NCBI RefSeq assembly: GCF_009604385.1
Contig: NZ_WEGJ01000031.1
Span: forward strand, 20,859 to 84,858
DNA from: Streptomyces smaragdinus
Lineage (GTDB): Bacteria > Actinomycetota > Actinomycetes > Streptomycetales > Streptomycetaceae
Length of the DNA: 64,000 nt
Direction of reading: 5' to 3'
Position numbers and translations under genes: made by a program. The notes beneath the pieces are model-generated. The model made no database searches, had not been told where the DNA came from, and was given only the letters and a program-made list of their open reading frames with translations. Each line of letters begins with the position of its first letter. The stretch's first letter is position 1. Positions 6,747-15,747 of this stretch are shown one piece after another.

Positions 6747-7775
6747 TCAGCCGAAGAACACCTCGGCCTCGGCGTACTCCGCCGGGTCGACCGTCTTCAG
6801 CTTCGCCGTGGCCTCCGAGATCGGGACCCGGACGATGTCGGTGCCGCGCAGGGCGACCATCTTGCCCCAGTCCCCGTCCCGTACCGCCTCGATGGCGTGC
6901 AGGCCGAAGCGGGAGGCCAGCCAGCGGTCGAAGGCCGACGGCGTGCCGCCGCGCTGGACGTGGCCGAGGACCGTGGTACGGGCCTCCTTGCCGGTGCGCC
7001 GCTCGATCTCCTTGGCCAGCCACTCGCCGACGCCGGAGAGCCGGACATGGCCGAAGGCGTCCAGCGACTCGTCCTTGAGGACCATGTCGCCGTCCCGGGG
7101 CATGGCGCCCTCGGCGACCACGACGATCGGCGCGTACCGCACCTTGAACCGGGACTCGACCCAGGCGCAGACCTTGGCCACGTCGAAGCGCTGCTCGGGG
7201 ATGAGGATGACGTTGGCGCCGCCGGCCAGCCCGGAGTGCAGGGCGATCCAGCCCGCGTGCCGGCCCATGACCTCCACGACCAGGACCCGCATATGGGACT
7301 CGGCGGTGGTGTGCAGGCGGTCGATGGCCTCGGTGGCGATGTTGACGGCGGTGTCGAAGCCGAAGGTGTAGTCGGTGGCGGAGAGGTCGTTGTCGATGGT
7401 CTTGGGAACGCCGACGACCTTGATGCCGTACTCGTCCGCCAGCTGCGCGGCGACGCCGAGCGTGTCCTCGCCGCCGATGGCGATCAGGGCGTCCACCTCG
7501 TGCTTGGCGAGATTCTCCTTGATCTGCCGGATACCGCCCTCGGACTTCAGCGGATTGGTCCGCGAGGAGCCGAGGATGGTGCCGCCGCGCGGCAGGATGC
7601 CGCGGACCGCGGGGATGTCGAGGGGCACGGTGTCCCCCTCCATGGGCCCGCGCCAGCCGTCGCGGAAGCCGATGAAGTCGTATCCGTACTGCTGCACACC
7701 CTTGCGGACGACGGCGCGGATGACCGCGTTGAGCCCGGGGCAGTCACCACCGCCGGTCAGTACTCCTACCCGCAT
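6747..7775 (-). CDS. pfkA: 6-phosphofructokinase (PfkA family, group III)
   Basis: This 342-residue enzyme phosphorylates fructose 6-phosphate in glycolysis. Motifs include TGGGDCPGLNAV, RGGTILGSSRTNP, PKTIDNDL (catalytic D128), VEVMGRHAGW and LGHVQRGGTP. The start at ATG 7775 follows AAGGGAAC; a GTG one codon earlier is also possible. At the phosphoryl-donor sites the sequence has D104 in GGEDT and K125 in PKTID, the pair usually linked with pyrophosphate use, whereas classical ATP enzymes have glycines. Close actinobacterial relatives include both ATP- and PPi-dependent forms, so the donor is undecided. The gene stands alone and converges on trpE. Confidence 0.93.
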   Translation of the reverse strand: MRVGVLTGGGDCPGLNAVIRAVVRKGVQQYGYDFIGFRDGWRGPMEGDTVPLDIPAVRGILPRGGTILGSSRTNPLKSEGGIRQIKENLAKHEVDALIAIGGEDTLGVAAQLADEYGIKVVGVPKTIDNDLSATDYTFGFDTAVNIATEAIDRLHTTAESHMRVLVVEVMGRHAGWIALHSGLAGGANVILIPEQRFDVAKVCAWVESRFKVRYAPIVVVAEGAMPRDGDMVLKDESLDAFGHVRLSGVGEWLAKEIERRTGKEARTTVLGHVQRGGTPSAFDRWLASRFGLHAIEAVRDGDWGKMVALRGTDIVRVPISEATAKLKTVDPAEYAEAEVFFG

Positions 7776-7949
7776 CACGTGTTCCCTTCATGACGGATCG
7801 ATCCGTACAGCGCCCACGCTAACGGTGATCCACGTCACAGGGGACGGGACAATCCGGGGAATCCCTTGAAAAGAACGGCGGTTGTGTGATCACGTCCACC
7901 CGAAGGAGCGAATTGCGGTGACGCGGCTCCGCGTTCCGGTCGGGACGGG

Positions 7950-8624
7950 TCAGTCCGTCTCGTCGAGGCCGCGCTCTATGGCGTACCGGACGAGCTCCAC
8001 CCTGTTGTGCAGCTGGAGTTTGCCCAGGGTGTTCTGGACATGGTTCTGCACAGTGCGGTGGGAGATCACCAGCCGTTCGGCGATCTGCTTGTACGACAGT
8101 CCCTTGGCCACCAGGCGCAGCACCTCCGTCTCGCGCTCGGTGAGCTGCGGGGCGGCCGGCTCGTCGGGGGTGGCGGGCGGGGGTTCGGTGGCCAGCCGGC
8201 GGTATTCGCCGAGGACCAGGCCGGCCAGGCCCGGGGTGAAGACGGCGTCGCCGACGGCGGTGCGGCGGACGGCCTCGATGAGCTCGTCGGTGCTGGCGGA
8301 CTTCACCAGATAGCCCGTCGCGCCGGACTTCACGGCCTCCAGCACGTCGGCGTGCTCGCCGCTCGCGGACAACACGAGGACGCGGACCTCGGAGCGCTCC
8401 GCCAGGACCTCCTTGCAGACCTGGACACCGGGCAGCCCCGGCAGGTTCAGGTCCAGGACGAGCACGTCGGGCGCGGTCGCCCGGGCCCGCCGTACCGCCT
8501 GCGGGCCGTCGCCGGCGGTGGCGACGATGTCGAAGCCCGCCTTCTCCAGGTCGCGGGCGACGGCGTCGCGCCACATCGGGTGGTCGTCGACGACCATGAC
8601 CTTGACCGCGGCTGTCTCTGTCAC
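7950..8624 (-). CDS. macR: NarL/LuxR-family response regulator (MacR-like)
   Basis: This 224-residue protein has an N-terminal receiver with acidic pair D13-D14, phospho-acceptor D58 in LVLDLNLPG and the conserved Lys in YLVKSAS. A Pro-rich linker (about 145-160) and a LuxR-type helix-turn-helix (TERETEVLRLVAKGLSYKQIAERL) follow. It is downstream of a sensor kinase on the same strand. From memory, this position corresponds to the MacRS system of S. coelicolor, which controls morphogenesis-related membrane protein genes and actinorhodin; the name rests on that synteny. An 83-bp gap with a G/C repeat separates it from the kinase gene. Confidence 0.88.
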   Translation of the reverse strand: MTETAAVKVMVVDDHPMWRDAVARDLEKAGFDIVATAGDGPQAVRRARATAPDVLVLDLNLPGLPGVQVCKEVLAERSEVRVLVLSASGEHADVLEAVKSGATGYLVKSASTDELIEAVRRTAVGDAVFTPGLAGLVLGEYRRLATEPPPATPDEPAAPQLTERETEVLRLVAKGLSYKQIAERLVISHRTVQNHVQNTLGKLQLHNRVELVRYAIERGLDETD

Positions 8625-8660
8625 CGTGTCTCCCCCTTACGTCGCGTCCCGAGGCTACTG

Positions 8661-8707
8661 CGTTTCTCCGGGGACAACCCCCGGGCCCCCGGCCGGGGTG
8701 GCCGGCC
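8661..8707. repeat. Dispersed G/C repeat (CCGGGGACAACCCCCGGGCCCCCGG type)
   Basis: This self-complementary segment lies between the kinase and regulator genes. It resembles the element at 46289-46325, with shared TTTCTCCGGGG / TTTTCCGGGGG starts and GCCCCCGG cores. It can fold into a strong hairpin and might modulate expression of the downstream regulator. Confidence 0.6.
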
Positions 8708-9916
8708 TCATCGCGGCACCCGGAACTCCACCTCGGTGCCCTGGCCCGGTACCGACACGTACTCCGCGCTGCCGCCGACGTCCCGCATCCGGCCCCGGAT
8801 GGACTGGGCGACGCCGAGGCGGCCCTCCCCCTCGGCGGCGGCGAGGCGGCCGGCCGGGATGCCGGGGCCGTCGTCGCGGACGGTGACCAGGACCGCGTCC
8901 GGCTCGTCCTCCAGCAGGATCCACGCGCGGGCGTCGTCGCCGGCGTGCTGCTCGACGTTGTCCAGGGCGGCGCCCACGGCGGCGGCCAGCTCCCGGGCGG
9001 CGGGCGCCGCGAGCAGGACGGGGGTGCCGGGCTCGGCGAACGTGACCCGGCGGCCGGCGTACGGGGCGAGCAGCGGGCGCAGGTCCACCGGCTCGGGCGG
9101 CGCGGGCTCCCCGGCCGCCTTGCGGCGCGCGCGTCCCTGCAGCGGCAGCCGGGCCCGGCGCGCGGCGCGGGCCACGGCCTCGTCGTCGGCGCCCGGCCCC
9201 GGTCCGCCGGTGACCAGGGTGCGCAGCGCGACCTCCTGCTCCCCGGCGAGGGCGCCGAGCTCCGCCGCCTCCCCGCCGAGGGCGGCGCCGCGCCGCTGCA
9301 CCATGCTCAGGACCTGGAGCACGCTGTCGTGGATGTCCCGGGCGAGGCGCTCGCGCTCCCGGGTCGCGGCCTCGATCTGCAGCGCGCGGGCCAGGGTGCG
9401 TTCGGAGGCGCGGGCGACCTCCACGATGTAGCCGATGGCGGTGGAGGCGACCATGAGCAGCACGATGTTGTGGATGTTGCTCTGCACGATCGCGCCGCGT
9501 TCGACGACGTTGGACACCCCGATCGCGGTGGAGGCGGCGGCTCCCCAGCGCCAGCCGCCCTTGACGGAGAAGCCCAGCACGGCGCCGGCCGTCCAGATGG
9601 ACGGGAGCGTCGGTTCGCCGGCCGCGACCCGGGACGGTGTCTCCACCGCCATCGTGAGCATGATGCCGGTGAGCGCCATCCCTATGTCGGCGGCGAGGAA
9701 GGGGAAGGTGCAGCGGCGGGCGGTCGTACGGTTCAGCGTGGCCAGGGTCCACGCCGTGAGGACGGCCATGAACGCCCAGCCCAGCGCGGGGCGCTGCGTG
9801 TCGTCGTAGCGCATCGACCAGCCGATGACGGCGTAGCCGAGGGTCAGCGGGCGGAACCAGGTGAGCGCCGTCCACAGCGGCTGCTCCACCGACATCCGTG
9901 CGGGCTGCTTCGCCAT
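8708..9916 (-). CDS. macS: Sensor histidine kinase (MacS-like, HisKA_3 type)
   Basis: This 402-residue protein has a hydrophobic N-terminal half with about five membrane segments (residues 20-170). A dimerization/phosphoacceptor region follows, with the motif ERLARDIHDSVLQVL (His acceptor), then a HATPase region with VTVRDDGPGIP and EGRLGVAQSIRGRM. It should phosphorylate the downstream NarL-type regulator. The plsC-like acyltransferase gene ends 31 bp upstream on the same strand, so the three probably form one operon. The signal sensed is unknown. The name follows conserved gene order with S. coelicolor, recalled and not checked. Confidence 0.88.
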   Translation of the reverse strand: MAKQPARMSVEQPLWTALTWFRPLTLGYAVIGWSMRYDDTQRPALGWAFMAVLTAWTLATLNRTTARRCTFPFLAADIGMALTGIMLTMAVETPSRVAAGEPTLPSIWTAGAVLGFSVKGGWRWGAAASTAIGVSNVVERGAIVQSNIHNIVLLMVASTAIGYIVEVARASERTLARALQIEAATRERERLARDIHDSVLQVLSMVQRRGAALGGEAAELGALAGEQEVALRTLVTGGPGPGADDEAVARAARRARLPLQGRARRKAAGEPAPPEPVDLRPLLAPYAGRRVTFAEPGTPVLLAAPAARELAAAVGAALDNVEQHAGDDARAWILLEDEPDAVLVTVRDDGPGIPAGRLAAAEGEGRLGVAQSIRGRMRDVGGSAEYVSVPGQGTEVEFRVPR

Positions 9917-9947
9917 GTCTCCCCCCTGGGACGGCGCGCGGCCGGGC

Positions 9948-10691
9948 CTACTCCGTGGCCGCGGCCCGCGCTTCCTGCTCCTGCCGGTCCTGCTTCTCCT
10001 GCTTCGCCGCCTCCGCGAGCTGGCGCTTGGCGGCCGTGGCGTAGATGTCCACGTACTCCTGGCCGGAGAGCTTCATGATCTCGTACATCACCTGGTCGGT
10101 GATCGAGCGCAGGACGAACCGGTCGCCCTCCATGCCCTCGTAGCGGCTGAAGTCCAGCGGCTTGCCGATCCGGATGCCCGGGCGCATCAGCTTGGGCATG
10201 ACCTTGCCGGGCGGCTGGATCTTCTCCGTGTCGATCATCGCGATCGGGATGACGGGCGCGCCCGAGCCCAGCGCCACCCGGCCCAGGCCCCCGGGCTTGC
10301 CCCGGTAGAGCCGGCCGTCGGGGGAGCGGGTGCCCTCGGGGTAGATGCCGAAGAGCTCGCCGCGCGCCAGCACCTCCAGGCCCGCGTTGATCGCGGCCTC
10401 GCCGGCGCCGCGGGCGCCGGAGCGGTCCACCGGCAGCATGCCGATGCCCTTCATGAAGCCCGCGGTGATCTTGCCCTTCACGCCGGGGGTGTTGAAGTAC
10501 TCCATCTTGGCGATGAAGGTGACCTTGCGGTGGAGCATCGCGGGCAGGAAGAAGGAGTCCGAGACGGAGAGGTGGTTGCTCGCCAGGATCGCGGGCCCGG
10601 ACTCCGGAATGTTCTCCATGCCCTCGACCCACGGCCGGAACGCATACTTGATGCTGTTCCCGATGACCATCTTCGCCGCGCCGTAGAACAC
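9948..10691 (-). CDS. 1-acyl-sn-glycerol-3-phosphate acyltransferase (PlsC family)
   Basis: This 247-residue acyltransferase acts in phospholipid synthesis or remodelling at the membrane. It carries the catalytic HxxxxD motif as H40-LSVS-D45 (NHLSVSD), the substrate-binding YPEGTRSPDG motif and VIPIAMIDTE. The N-terminal segment may associate with the membrane, and the C-terminal 30 residues are charged (KQEKQDRQEQEAR). The GTG start at 10691 follows a clear AGGAGAGAGAGG purine run. It is the first gene of the probable plsC-macS-macR operon. Confidence 0.92.
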   Translation of the reverse strand: MFYGAAKMVIGNSIKYAFRPWVEGMENIPESGPAILASNHLSVSDSFFLPAMLHRKVTFIAKMEYFNTPGVKGKITAGFMKGIGMLPVDRSGARGAGEAAINAGLEVLARGELFGIYPEGTRSPDGRLYRGKPGGLGRVALGSGAPVIPIAMIDTEKIQPPGKVMPKLMRPGIRIGKPLDFSRYEGMEGDRFVLRSITDQVMYEIMKLSGQEYVDIYATAAKRQLAEAAKQEKQDRQEQEARAAATE

Positions 10692-10809
10692 CCTGTGGAC
10701 CTCTCTCTCCTGACGAGGAGACCTTAACCTGCCCGGCCGGGACCGTCTCCTCCGGCGGTAGTGTGGGAGGCCGACCCACCCCTGTCCGACATCGAGTGAG
10801 ACGGAGTCC

Positions 10810-11619
10810 GTGGTGGCGGTTCTCCCCGGAGCCGAGCCGTTCCGCCGTACAGGCGAGCCGGTCGGTGTCCTTCTGTGTCATGGCTTCACGGGCAGCCCGC
10901 AGAGCATGCGGCCCTGGGCGGAGTACCTCGCCGACCGCGGACTGACCGTGTCCCTGCCCCTGCTGCCGGGGCACGGCACGCGCTGGCAGGACATGCAGCT
11001 CACCACCTGGCGGGACTGGTACGCCACGGTGGAGCGCGAGCTGCGGGCGCTGCGCGAGACGTGCGAGCAGGTGTTCGTCTTCGGGCTGTCGATGGGCGGC
11101 ACGCTCGCGCTGCGGCTGGCCGCGCTGCACGGCGACGCGGTGACGGGCGTGGTCGTGGTGAACCCGGCGAACAGGCTGCACGGGTTCGCGCCGAAGCTGG
11201 TGCCCCTGGTGCGGTTCCTGCTGCCCAGCACGCCCGGGATCGCGGACGACATCGCGAAGGAGGGCGCGCACGAGCTCGGCTACTCGCGTACGCCGCTGCA
11301 CGCGGTGCACTCGTTCACCGAGCTGCTGAAGCGGGTGGACGGGGAGCTGCCGCAGGTGACGCAGCCGCTGCTGCTGCTGCACAGCCGGGTCGACCACGTC
11401 GTGTCGCCGAAGGACTCGGCGCGGGTGCTCGGCCGGGTGTCGTCGCTCGACGTCACCGAGACGGTGCTGGAGCGCAGCTATCACGTGGCGACGCTGGATC
11501 ATGACGCGGAGCAGATCTTCGAGGACAGCTACGCCTTCGTCCGCCGGCTGAGCGGGTCCGAGGGGGCGGACGGGCGGGCCGACGGCGCCCAGGAGGAGGC
11601 GACGCGTGGTGGAGCGTAA
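10810..11619 (+). CDS. Alpha/beta hydrolase (carboxylesterase/monoacylglycerol lipase-like)
   Basis: This 269-residue hydrolase resembles the Est30-type carboxylesterases. The catalytic serine is S94 in FGLSMGG. The acid is in LLLLHSRVDHVVSPK and the histidine in RSYHVATLDHD, which are standard positions. An oxyanion HGFTGSP motif lies near residues 24-30. There is no signal peptide, so it is cytoplasmic. The C-terminal 20 residues are Gly/Ala/Glu-rich and overlap the next gene by 14 bp, implying coupled translation. It diverges from the plsC operon. The natural ester is unknown. Confidence 0.88.
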   Translation: MVAVLPGAEPFRRTGEPVGVLLCHGFTGSPQSMRPWAEYLADRGLTVSLPLLPGHGTRWQDMQLTTWRDWYATVERELRALRETCEQVFVFGLSMGGTLALRLAALHGDAVTGVVVVNPANRLHGFAPKLVPLVRFLLPSTPGIADDIAKEGAHELGYSRTPLHAVHSFTELLKRVDGELPQVTQPLLLLHSRVDHVVSPKDSARVLGRVSSLDVTETVLERSYHVATLDHDAEQIFEDSYAFVRRLSGSEGADGRADGAQEEATRGGA

Positions 11620-12175
11620 CCCTGCCGGGGAGCCCGAGGAGACGAAGCGGGACGAGACCTCCGCGGGCGACGACGCGGCGGCGTCCGAGGCATCCGGGAC
11701 GCCCGCCGAGCCCGTGCGCGAGCCGCTGGACGAGGAGGCGGCGTGGCTGCAGATCGTCGCCGGGTACGGGGAGGAGCCCAAGGACCTCCCCGACGAGGCG
11801 CCGGCGGGTGACGCCCCCGCGGACACCCCGGACGTGGCCCGCAGCATCACGGTGTTCTCGGCCGGCAGCGGGCCCCGCGACTGGGATCTCGCGGAGCCGT
11901 CCGACGACGACTTCGACGCCTCCGACGAGGGGCATTTCGTACCGCCGGAGCCGCCGCCGCTGCCGGAGGCGGACACCACGGCCAAGTTCGCCTGGCTCGC
12001 GGTGCTGGGCGGTCCGCTGCTGCTGATCGTGCTGGTGCTGGTCGGCGAGCCGATCACCTGGTGGTCGGCGCTGGCGGGCATCGGCGGCTTCCTCGGCGGC
12101 TTCGCCACGCTGGTCGCCCGGATGCGGCCGGGCGGGGGGGACGACGACCTGCCGGGAGGCGGGGCGGTCGTCTGA
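11606..12175 (+). CDS. Small membrane protein with acidic N-terminal domain
   Basis: I do not recognise a named family. The 189-residue protein has a long acidic, low-complexity cytoplasmic part (residues 1-125, rich in Glu, Asp, Ala and Pro). Two adjacent membrane segments follow (about 130-153 and 158-176), then a short Arg/Gly/Asp tail. A GTG at 11606 follows AGGAGGAGG, and the start overlaps the hydrolase gene, so the two are co-translated. Such proteins are conserved in Streptomyces. A link with the hydrolase or with the PimB-like transferase that follows would be speculation. Confidence 0.8.
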   Translation: MVERNPAGEPEETKRDETSAGDDAAASEASGTPAEPVREPLDEEAAWLQIVAGYGEEPKDLPDEAPAGDAPADTPDVARSITVFSAGSGPRDWDLAEPSDDDFDASDEGHFVPPEPPPLPEADTTAKFAWLAVLGGPLLLIVLVLVGEPITWWSALAGIGGFLGGFATLVARMRPGGGDDDLPGGGAVV

Positions 12176-12200
12176 TCCGCCGCATGTACTGTCGGGACCG

Positions 12201-13343
12201 ATGCACAAGACCCTGATCGTCACGAACGACTTCCCGCCGCGGCCCGGGGGCATCCAGGCCTTTCTGCACAGCATGGCGCTGCGGCTCGACCCCGATCAGG
12301 TGGTCGTGTACGCGTCCACCTGGAACCGGTCCGCGGAGGGCCGGGAGGCGACCCGGGCGTTCGACGCCGAGCAGCCGTATCCCGTGGTCCGCGACCGTAC
12401 GACGATGCTGCTGCCCACGCCCCGGGTCACCCGGCGGGCCGTCGCCCTGCTGAAGGAGCACGGCTGCGAGGCGGTGTGGTTCGGCGCCGCCGCCCCGCTG
12501 GGGCTGATGGCGCCGGCGCTGCGGAGGGCCGGGGCCCGGCGCATCGTGGCGACCACGCACGGGCACGAGGCCGCCTGGGCGCAGCTCCCCGGCGCCCGGC
12601 GGCTGCTGCGGCGCATCGGGGAGCACACGGACACCCTCACCTACCTCGGGGAGTACACGCGCTCGCGGATCGCCCGGGCGCTGACCCCCGCCGCCGCCTC
12701 CCGGATGGTGCAGCTGCCGCCGGGGGTGGACGAGAAGACGTTCCATCCCGGCTCCGGCGGCGCCGCGCTGCGTGAGCGGCTGGGGCTGGCGGGGCGGCCG
12801 GTGGTGGTGTGCGTGTCCCGGCTGGTGCCGCGCAAGGGGCAGGACACCCTGATCGAGGGCTGGCCGCGGGTGTTGGCCGCCGTACCGGACGCGGTGCTGC
12901 TGATCGTGGGCGGCGGCCCGTACCAGCACGAGCTGGAGAAGCTGGCGGCGGCGAGCGGCGTCGGCGACTCGGTGCGCTTCACCGGGCCGGTGGCCTGGGC
13001 GGAGCTGCCCGCCCACTACGGCGCCGGCGACGTCTTCGCCATGCCGTGCCGCACCCGGCGCGGGGGGCTGGACGTCGAGGGGCTCGGCATCGTCTATCTG
13101 GAGGCCTCGGCCACCGGCCTGCCCGTCGTGGCCGGCGACTCCGGCGGCGCGCCGGACGCCGTGCTGCCCGGCGTGACGGGGTACGTGGTCCCGGGCGGCT
13201 CCCCCACCGCGGCGGCGGAGCGGATCGCGCAGCTGCTGCTCGACCCGGCGCTGCGCGCCCGGATGGGCGAACGGGGGCGGGCCTGGGTGGAGGAGAAGTG
13301 GCGCTGGGACCTGCTGGCGGAGACGCTGAAGTCCCTGCTGTAA
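12201..13343 (+). CDS. pimB: GT4 mannosyltransferase, PimB'-like
   Basis: This 380-residue GT-B glycosyltransferase closely resembles mycobacterial PimB' (Rv2188c, compared from memory). That enzyme adds the second mannose to phosphatidylinositol monomannoside at the inner face of the membrane. Shared landmarks are VTNDFPPRPGGIQ, VWFGAAAPLGLMAP, THGHEAAW, LPPGVDEKTFHP, VSRLVPRKGQDTLI, FAMPCRTRRGGLDVEGLGIVYLEASA and the C-terminal WRWD. The ATG sits 8 bp behind TACTGT, so the mRNA is probably leaderless. It starts 25 bp after the membrane protein gene. Confidence 0.9.
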   Translation: MHKTLIVTNDFPPRPGGIQAFLHSMALRLDPDQVVVYASTWNRSAEGREATRAFDAEQPYPVVRDRTTMLLPTPRVTRRAVALLKEHGCEAVWFGAAAPLGLMAPALRRAGARRIVATTHGHEAAWAQLPGARRLLRRIGEHTDTLTYLGEYTRSRIARALTPAAASRMVQLPPGVDEKTFHPGSGGAALRERLGLAGRPVVVCVSRLVPRKGQDTLIEGWPRVLAAVPDAVLLIVGGGPYQHELEKLAAASGVGDSVRFTGPVAWAELPAHYGAGDVFAMPCRTRRGGLDVEGLGIVYLEASATGLPVVAGDSGGAPDAVLPGVTGYVVPGGSPTAAAERIAQLLLDPALRARMGERGRAWVEEKWRWDLLAETLKSLL

Positions 13344-13372
13344 CGACAGCGCCCGCTTGGGAAGGAGCCGCC

Positions 13373-13726
13373 GTGACCGCCGATGTCCGGATCCGCCGGA
13401 TCTACGAGGAGCCCTCCCCCGACGACGGCACCCGGGTGCTGGTGGACCGGCTGTGGCCGCGCGGGGTGAGCAAGGAGGCGGCCAGGCTGGACGACTGGCC
13501 CAAGGCGCTCACCCCGTCGGACGACCTGCGCCGCTGGTACCACGGCGAGGAGGGCCCGTACGAGGAGTTCCGCGAGCGCTACGCCGCGGAGCTGACCGCC
13601 CCGGACGCCGCCGCCGCGCTGGCGAAGCTGCGCGAGAGGGTCACCGCCGGCCGCGTCACCCTGCTCACCGCGTCCATGGACACGGAGCACAGCCACGCGG
13701 CCGTCCTGCGGGACGAGCTGACCTGA
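13373..13726 (+). CDS. DUF488 family protein
   Basis: This 117-residue protein of the DUF488 family has the hallmarks RIYEEP near the N-terminus, VDRLWPRGVSKE, LRRWYHGE and VTLLTASMDTEHSHA near the C-terminus. The biochemical role is not established. I chose GTG 13373, preceded by GAAGGAG, because the longer open frame runs into the previous gene. It converges with the acyl-CoA ligase gene, with stops 3 bp apart. Confidence 0.88.
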   Translation: MTADVRIRRIYEEPSPDDGTRVLVDRLWPRGVSKEAARLDDWPKALTPSDDLRRWYHGEEGPYEEFRERYAAELTAPDAAAALAKLRERVTAGRVTLLTASMDTEHSHAAVLRDELT

Positions 13727-13729
13727 CAC

Positions 13730-15526
13730 CTACTTGGCGTACAGGGCCTCGATCTCGCCGGCGAAGTCCTTCGTCACGGCGCCGCGCTTGAGCTTCAGCG
13801 ACGGCGTCAGATGACCCGACTCCTCGGTGAACTGGGCGGTCAGGACACGGAACTTGCGCACCGACTCCGCCTTGGACACCGCGGCGTTGCCGTCGTCGAT
13901 CGCCTGCTGCACCTCGGCCAGCAGATCGGGGTCGTCGCGCAGGCCGGCAACCGTGGTGCCGGTCTTGCCGTGCTCGGCGGCCCACCGGCCGAGGAACTCC
14001 TCGTCCAGCGTCACCAGCGCGGCCACGAACGGGCGGCCGTCGCCGACGACCATGCACTCGGCGATCAGCGCGTGCGCCCGGATCCGGTCCTCGATCACGG
14101 CCGGGGCGACGTTCTTGCCGCCCGCCGTGATGATGATCTCCTTCTTCCGGCCGGTGATCGTGAGGTAGCCGTCCTCGTCCAGCGTGCCCAGGTCACCGGT
14201 GTGGAACCAGCCGTCGGTGACGGCCTCCGCCGTCGCCTCCGGGTTGTTCCAGTAGCCGGTGAAGACGTGCTCGCCGTACAGCAGCACCTCGCCGTCGTCC
14301 GCGACGCGGACCGTGGAGCCGGGCAGCGGCTGGCCGACGGTGCCGACCTTCGTCCGGTCGTACGGGTTGAACGTGGTCGCCCCGCACGTCTCCGTGAGCC
14401 CGTAGCCCTCGAGCACGGTGAAGCCGATGCCGCGGTAGAAGTGGCCGAGGCGCTCGCCCAGGGGGGCGCCGCCGGAGACGGCGTGCGTGGCGCGGCCGCC
14501 GAGGACGGCGCGGAGCTTGCCGAACACCAGCTTGTCGAAGAGCCGGTGGCGCAGCCGCAGCCCGAGCGACGGACCGGCGGGGGTGCCGAGGGCGCGGCTG
14601 TAGGCGATCGCGGTCTCCGCGGCCCGGTCGAAGATCTTGCCCTTGCCGTCGTAGCGGGCCTTGGCGCGCGCCGAGTTGTAGACCTTCTCGAACACCCGCG
14701 GGACGCCGAGCAGCAGCGTCGGTCTCATCGACGCGAGGTCGTCGGTGAGGTTCTTGACGTCCGGGGCGTGCGCCAGCTTGATGGGCGCGAGGACGGAGGC
14801 GACCTGCGCCAGCCGGCCCAGCACGTGCGCCAGGGGCAGGAACAGCAGGAGCGAGGACTCCCCGGTACGGAACAGGGGGCTCAGCCGGGCCACCACGTTG
14901 CCGCACTCGGCGAAGAAGTTGCGGTGGGTGAGGACGCAGCCCTTGGGGCGGCCCGTGGTGCCGGAGGTGTAGACGATCGTCGCCGGGTCGTCGGCGGACG
15001 CCGCCGTGGTCTGCTCCTGCAGCTGCTCGTCGGTGACGTCCGCGCCGGCCGTCCGCAGCGCGGTGACCGCGCCGGCGTCCAGCACCCACACCTCGCGCAG
15101 GTCCGGCAGCCGGTCCCGGACGGCGCTCACCGTGGCCCCGTGCGCCGGGGTCTCCACGACGCACGCGACGGCGCCGGAGTCACCGAGGATCCACTGGACC
15201 TGCTCGGGGGAGCTGGTCTCGTACACCGGCACCGTGACGCCGCCCGCGCTCCAGATGGCGAAGTCCATCAGCGTCCACTCGTACCGGGTGCGCGACATCA
15301 GCCCGACCCGGTCGCCGGGGCGCACCCCGGCGGCGATGAGCCCCTTCGCGGCCGCCCGTACCTCGGCGAGGAACTCCGCCGCGGTGACGTCCTGCCACGG
15401 TCCGTCGCCGGTCCTGCGGGCGATCACCGCCACCTCGGGGTGGAGGGAGGCGTTGCGGCGGATCAGATCGGTCAGATTGCCGTCCGCCGGGACCTCGTAC
15501 AGGGCAGGAAGGCTGTACTCACGCAC
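13730..15526 (-). CDS. fadD: Long-chain fatty-acid-CoA ligase (AMP-forming)
   Basis: This 598-residue ANL-superfamily enzyme activates fatty acids to acyl-adenylates and then acyl-CoAs. Motifs: the P-loop TIVYTSGTTGRPKG, GYGLTETCGATTF, the hinge region DEDGYLTITGRKKEIIITAGGKNVAP and a C-terminal catalytic-type Lys region (SLKLKRGAVTKDF). It is close to the FadD15-like group. The GTG start at 15526 follows TAGGAG with good spacing. It is transcribed alone. Lipid-related neighbours (PimB, PlsC) fit a membrane-lipid neighbourhood, but no operon links them. Confidence 0.94.
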   Translation of the reverse strand: MREYSLPALYEVPADGNLTDLIRRNASLHPEVAVIARRTGDGPWQDVTAAEFLAEVRAAAKGLIAAGVRPGDRVGLMSRTRYEWTLMDFAIWSAGGVTVPVYETSSPEQVQWILGDSGAVACVVETPAHGATVSAVRDRLPDLREVWVLDAGAVTALRTAGADVTDEQLQEQTTAASADDPATIVYTSGTTGRPKGCVLTHRNFFAECGNVVARLSPLFRTGESSLLLFLPLAHVLGRLAQVASVLAPIKLAHAPDVKNLTDDLASMRPTLLLGVPRVFEKVYNSARAKARYDGKGKIFDRAAETAIAYSRALGTPAGPSLGLRLRHRLFDKLVFGKLRAVLGGRATHAVSGGAPLGERLGHFYRGIGFTVLEGYGLTETCGATTFNPYDRTKVGTVGQPLPGSTVRVADDGEVLLYGEHVFTGYWNNPEATAEAVTDGWFHTGDLGTLDEDGYLTITGRKKEIIITAGGKNVAPAVIEDRIRAHALIAECMVVGDGRPFVAALVTLDEEFLGRWAAEHGKTGTTVAGLRDDPDLLAEVQQAIDDGNAAVSKAESVRKFRVLTAQFTEESGHLTPSLKLKRGAVTKDFAGEIEALYAK

Positions 15527-15747
15527 GAAGCATGCTCCTAGGGCCTCTTTTCTGGATGTCTGGTGTCCGTACCCGGATCGTGGCGCCGCCCCGCAGGGGA
15601 GTCCCTGGGGCGAAATCGCCGGACGCGACGACCTTATCCCCTGGAGTCGGCAAAGGGCTCTGTCGACTAACTCACGTTCCGTGTCCCCCTCCACCCGGCT
15701 CCGCCCGGGGGATCCGGTCGCCGGCCGGTGGAACGTACAGTGATCGC

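Noticed and set aside
4546..7023. An 825-codon minus-strand frame opposite trpE
   Set aside because: No recognisable domain, and it runs through the trpE motifs and into pfkA. It is a GC-driven shadow.
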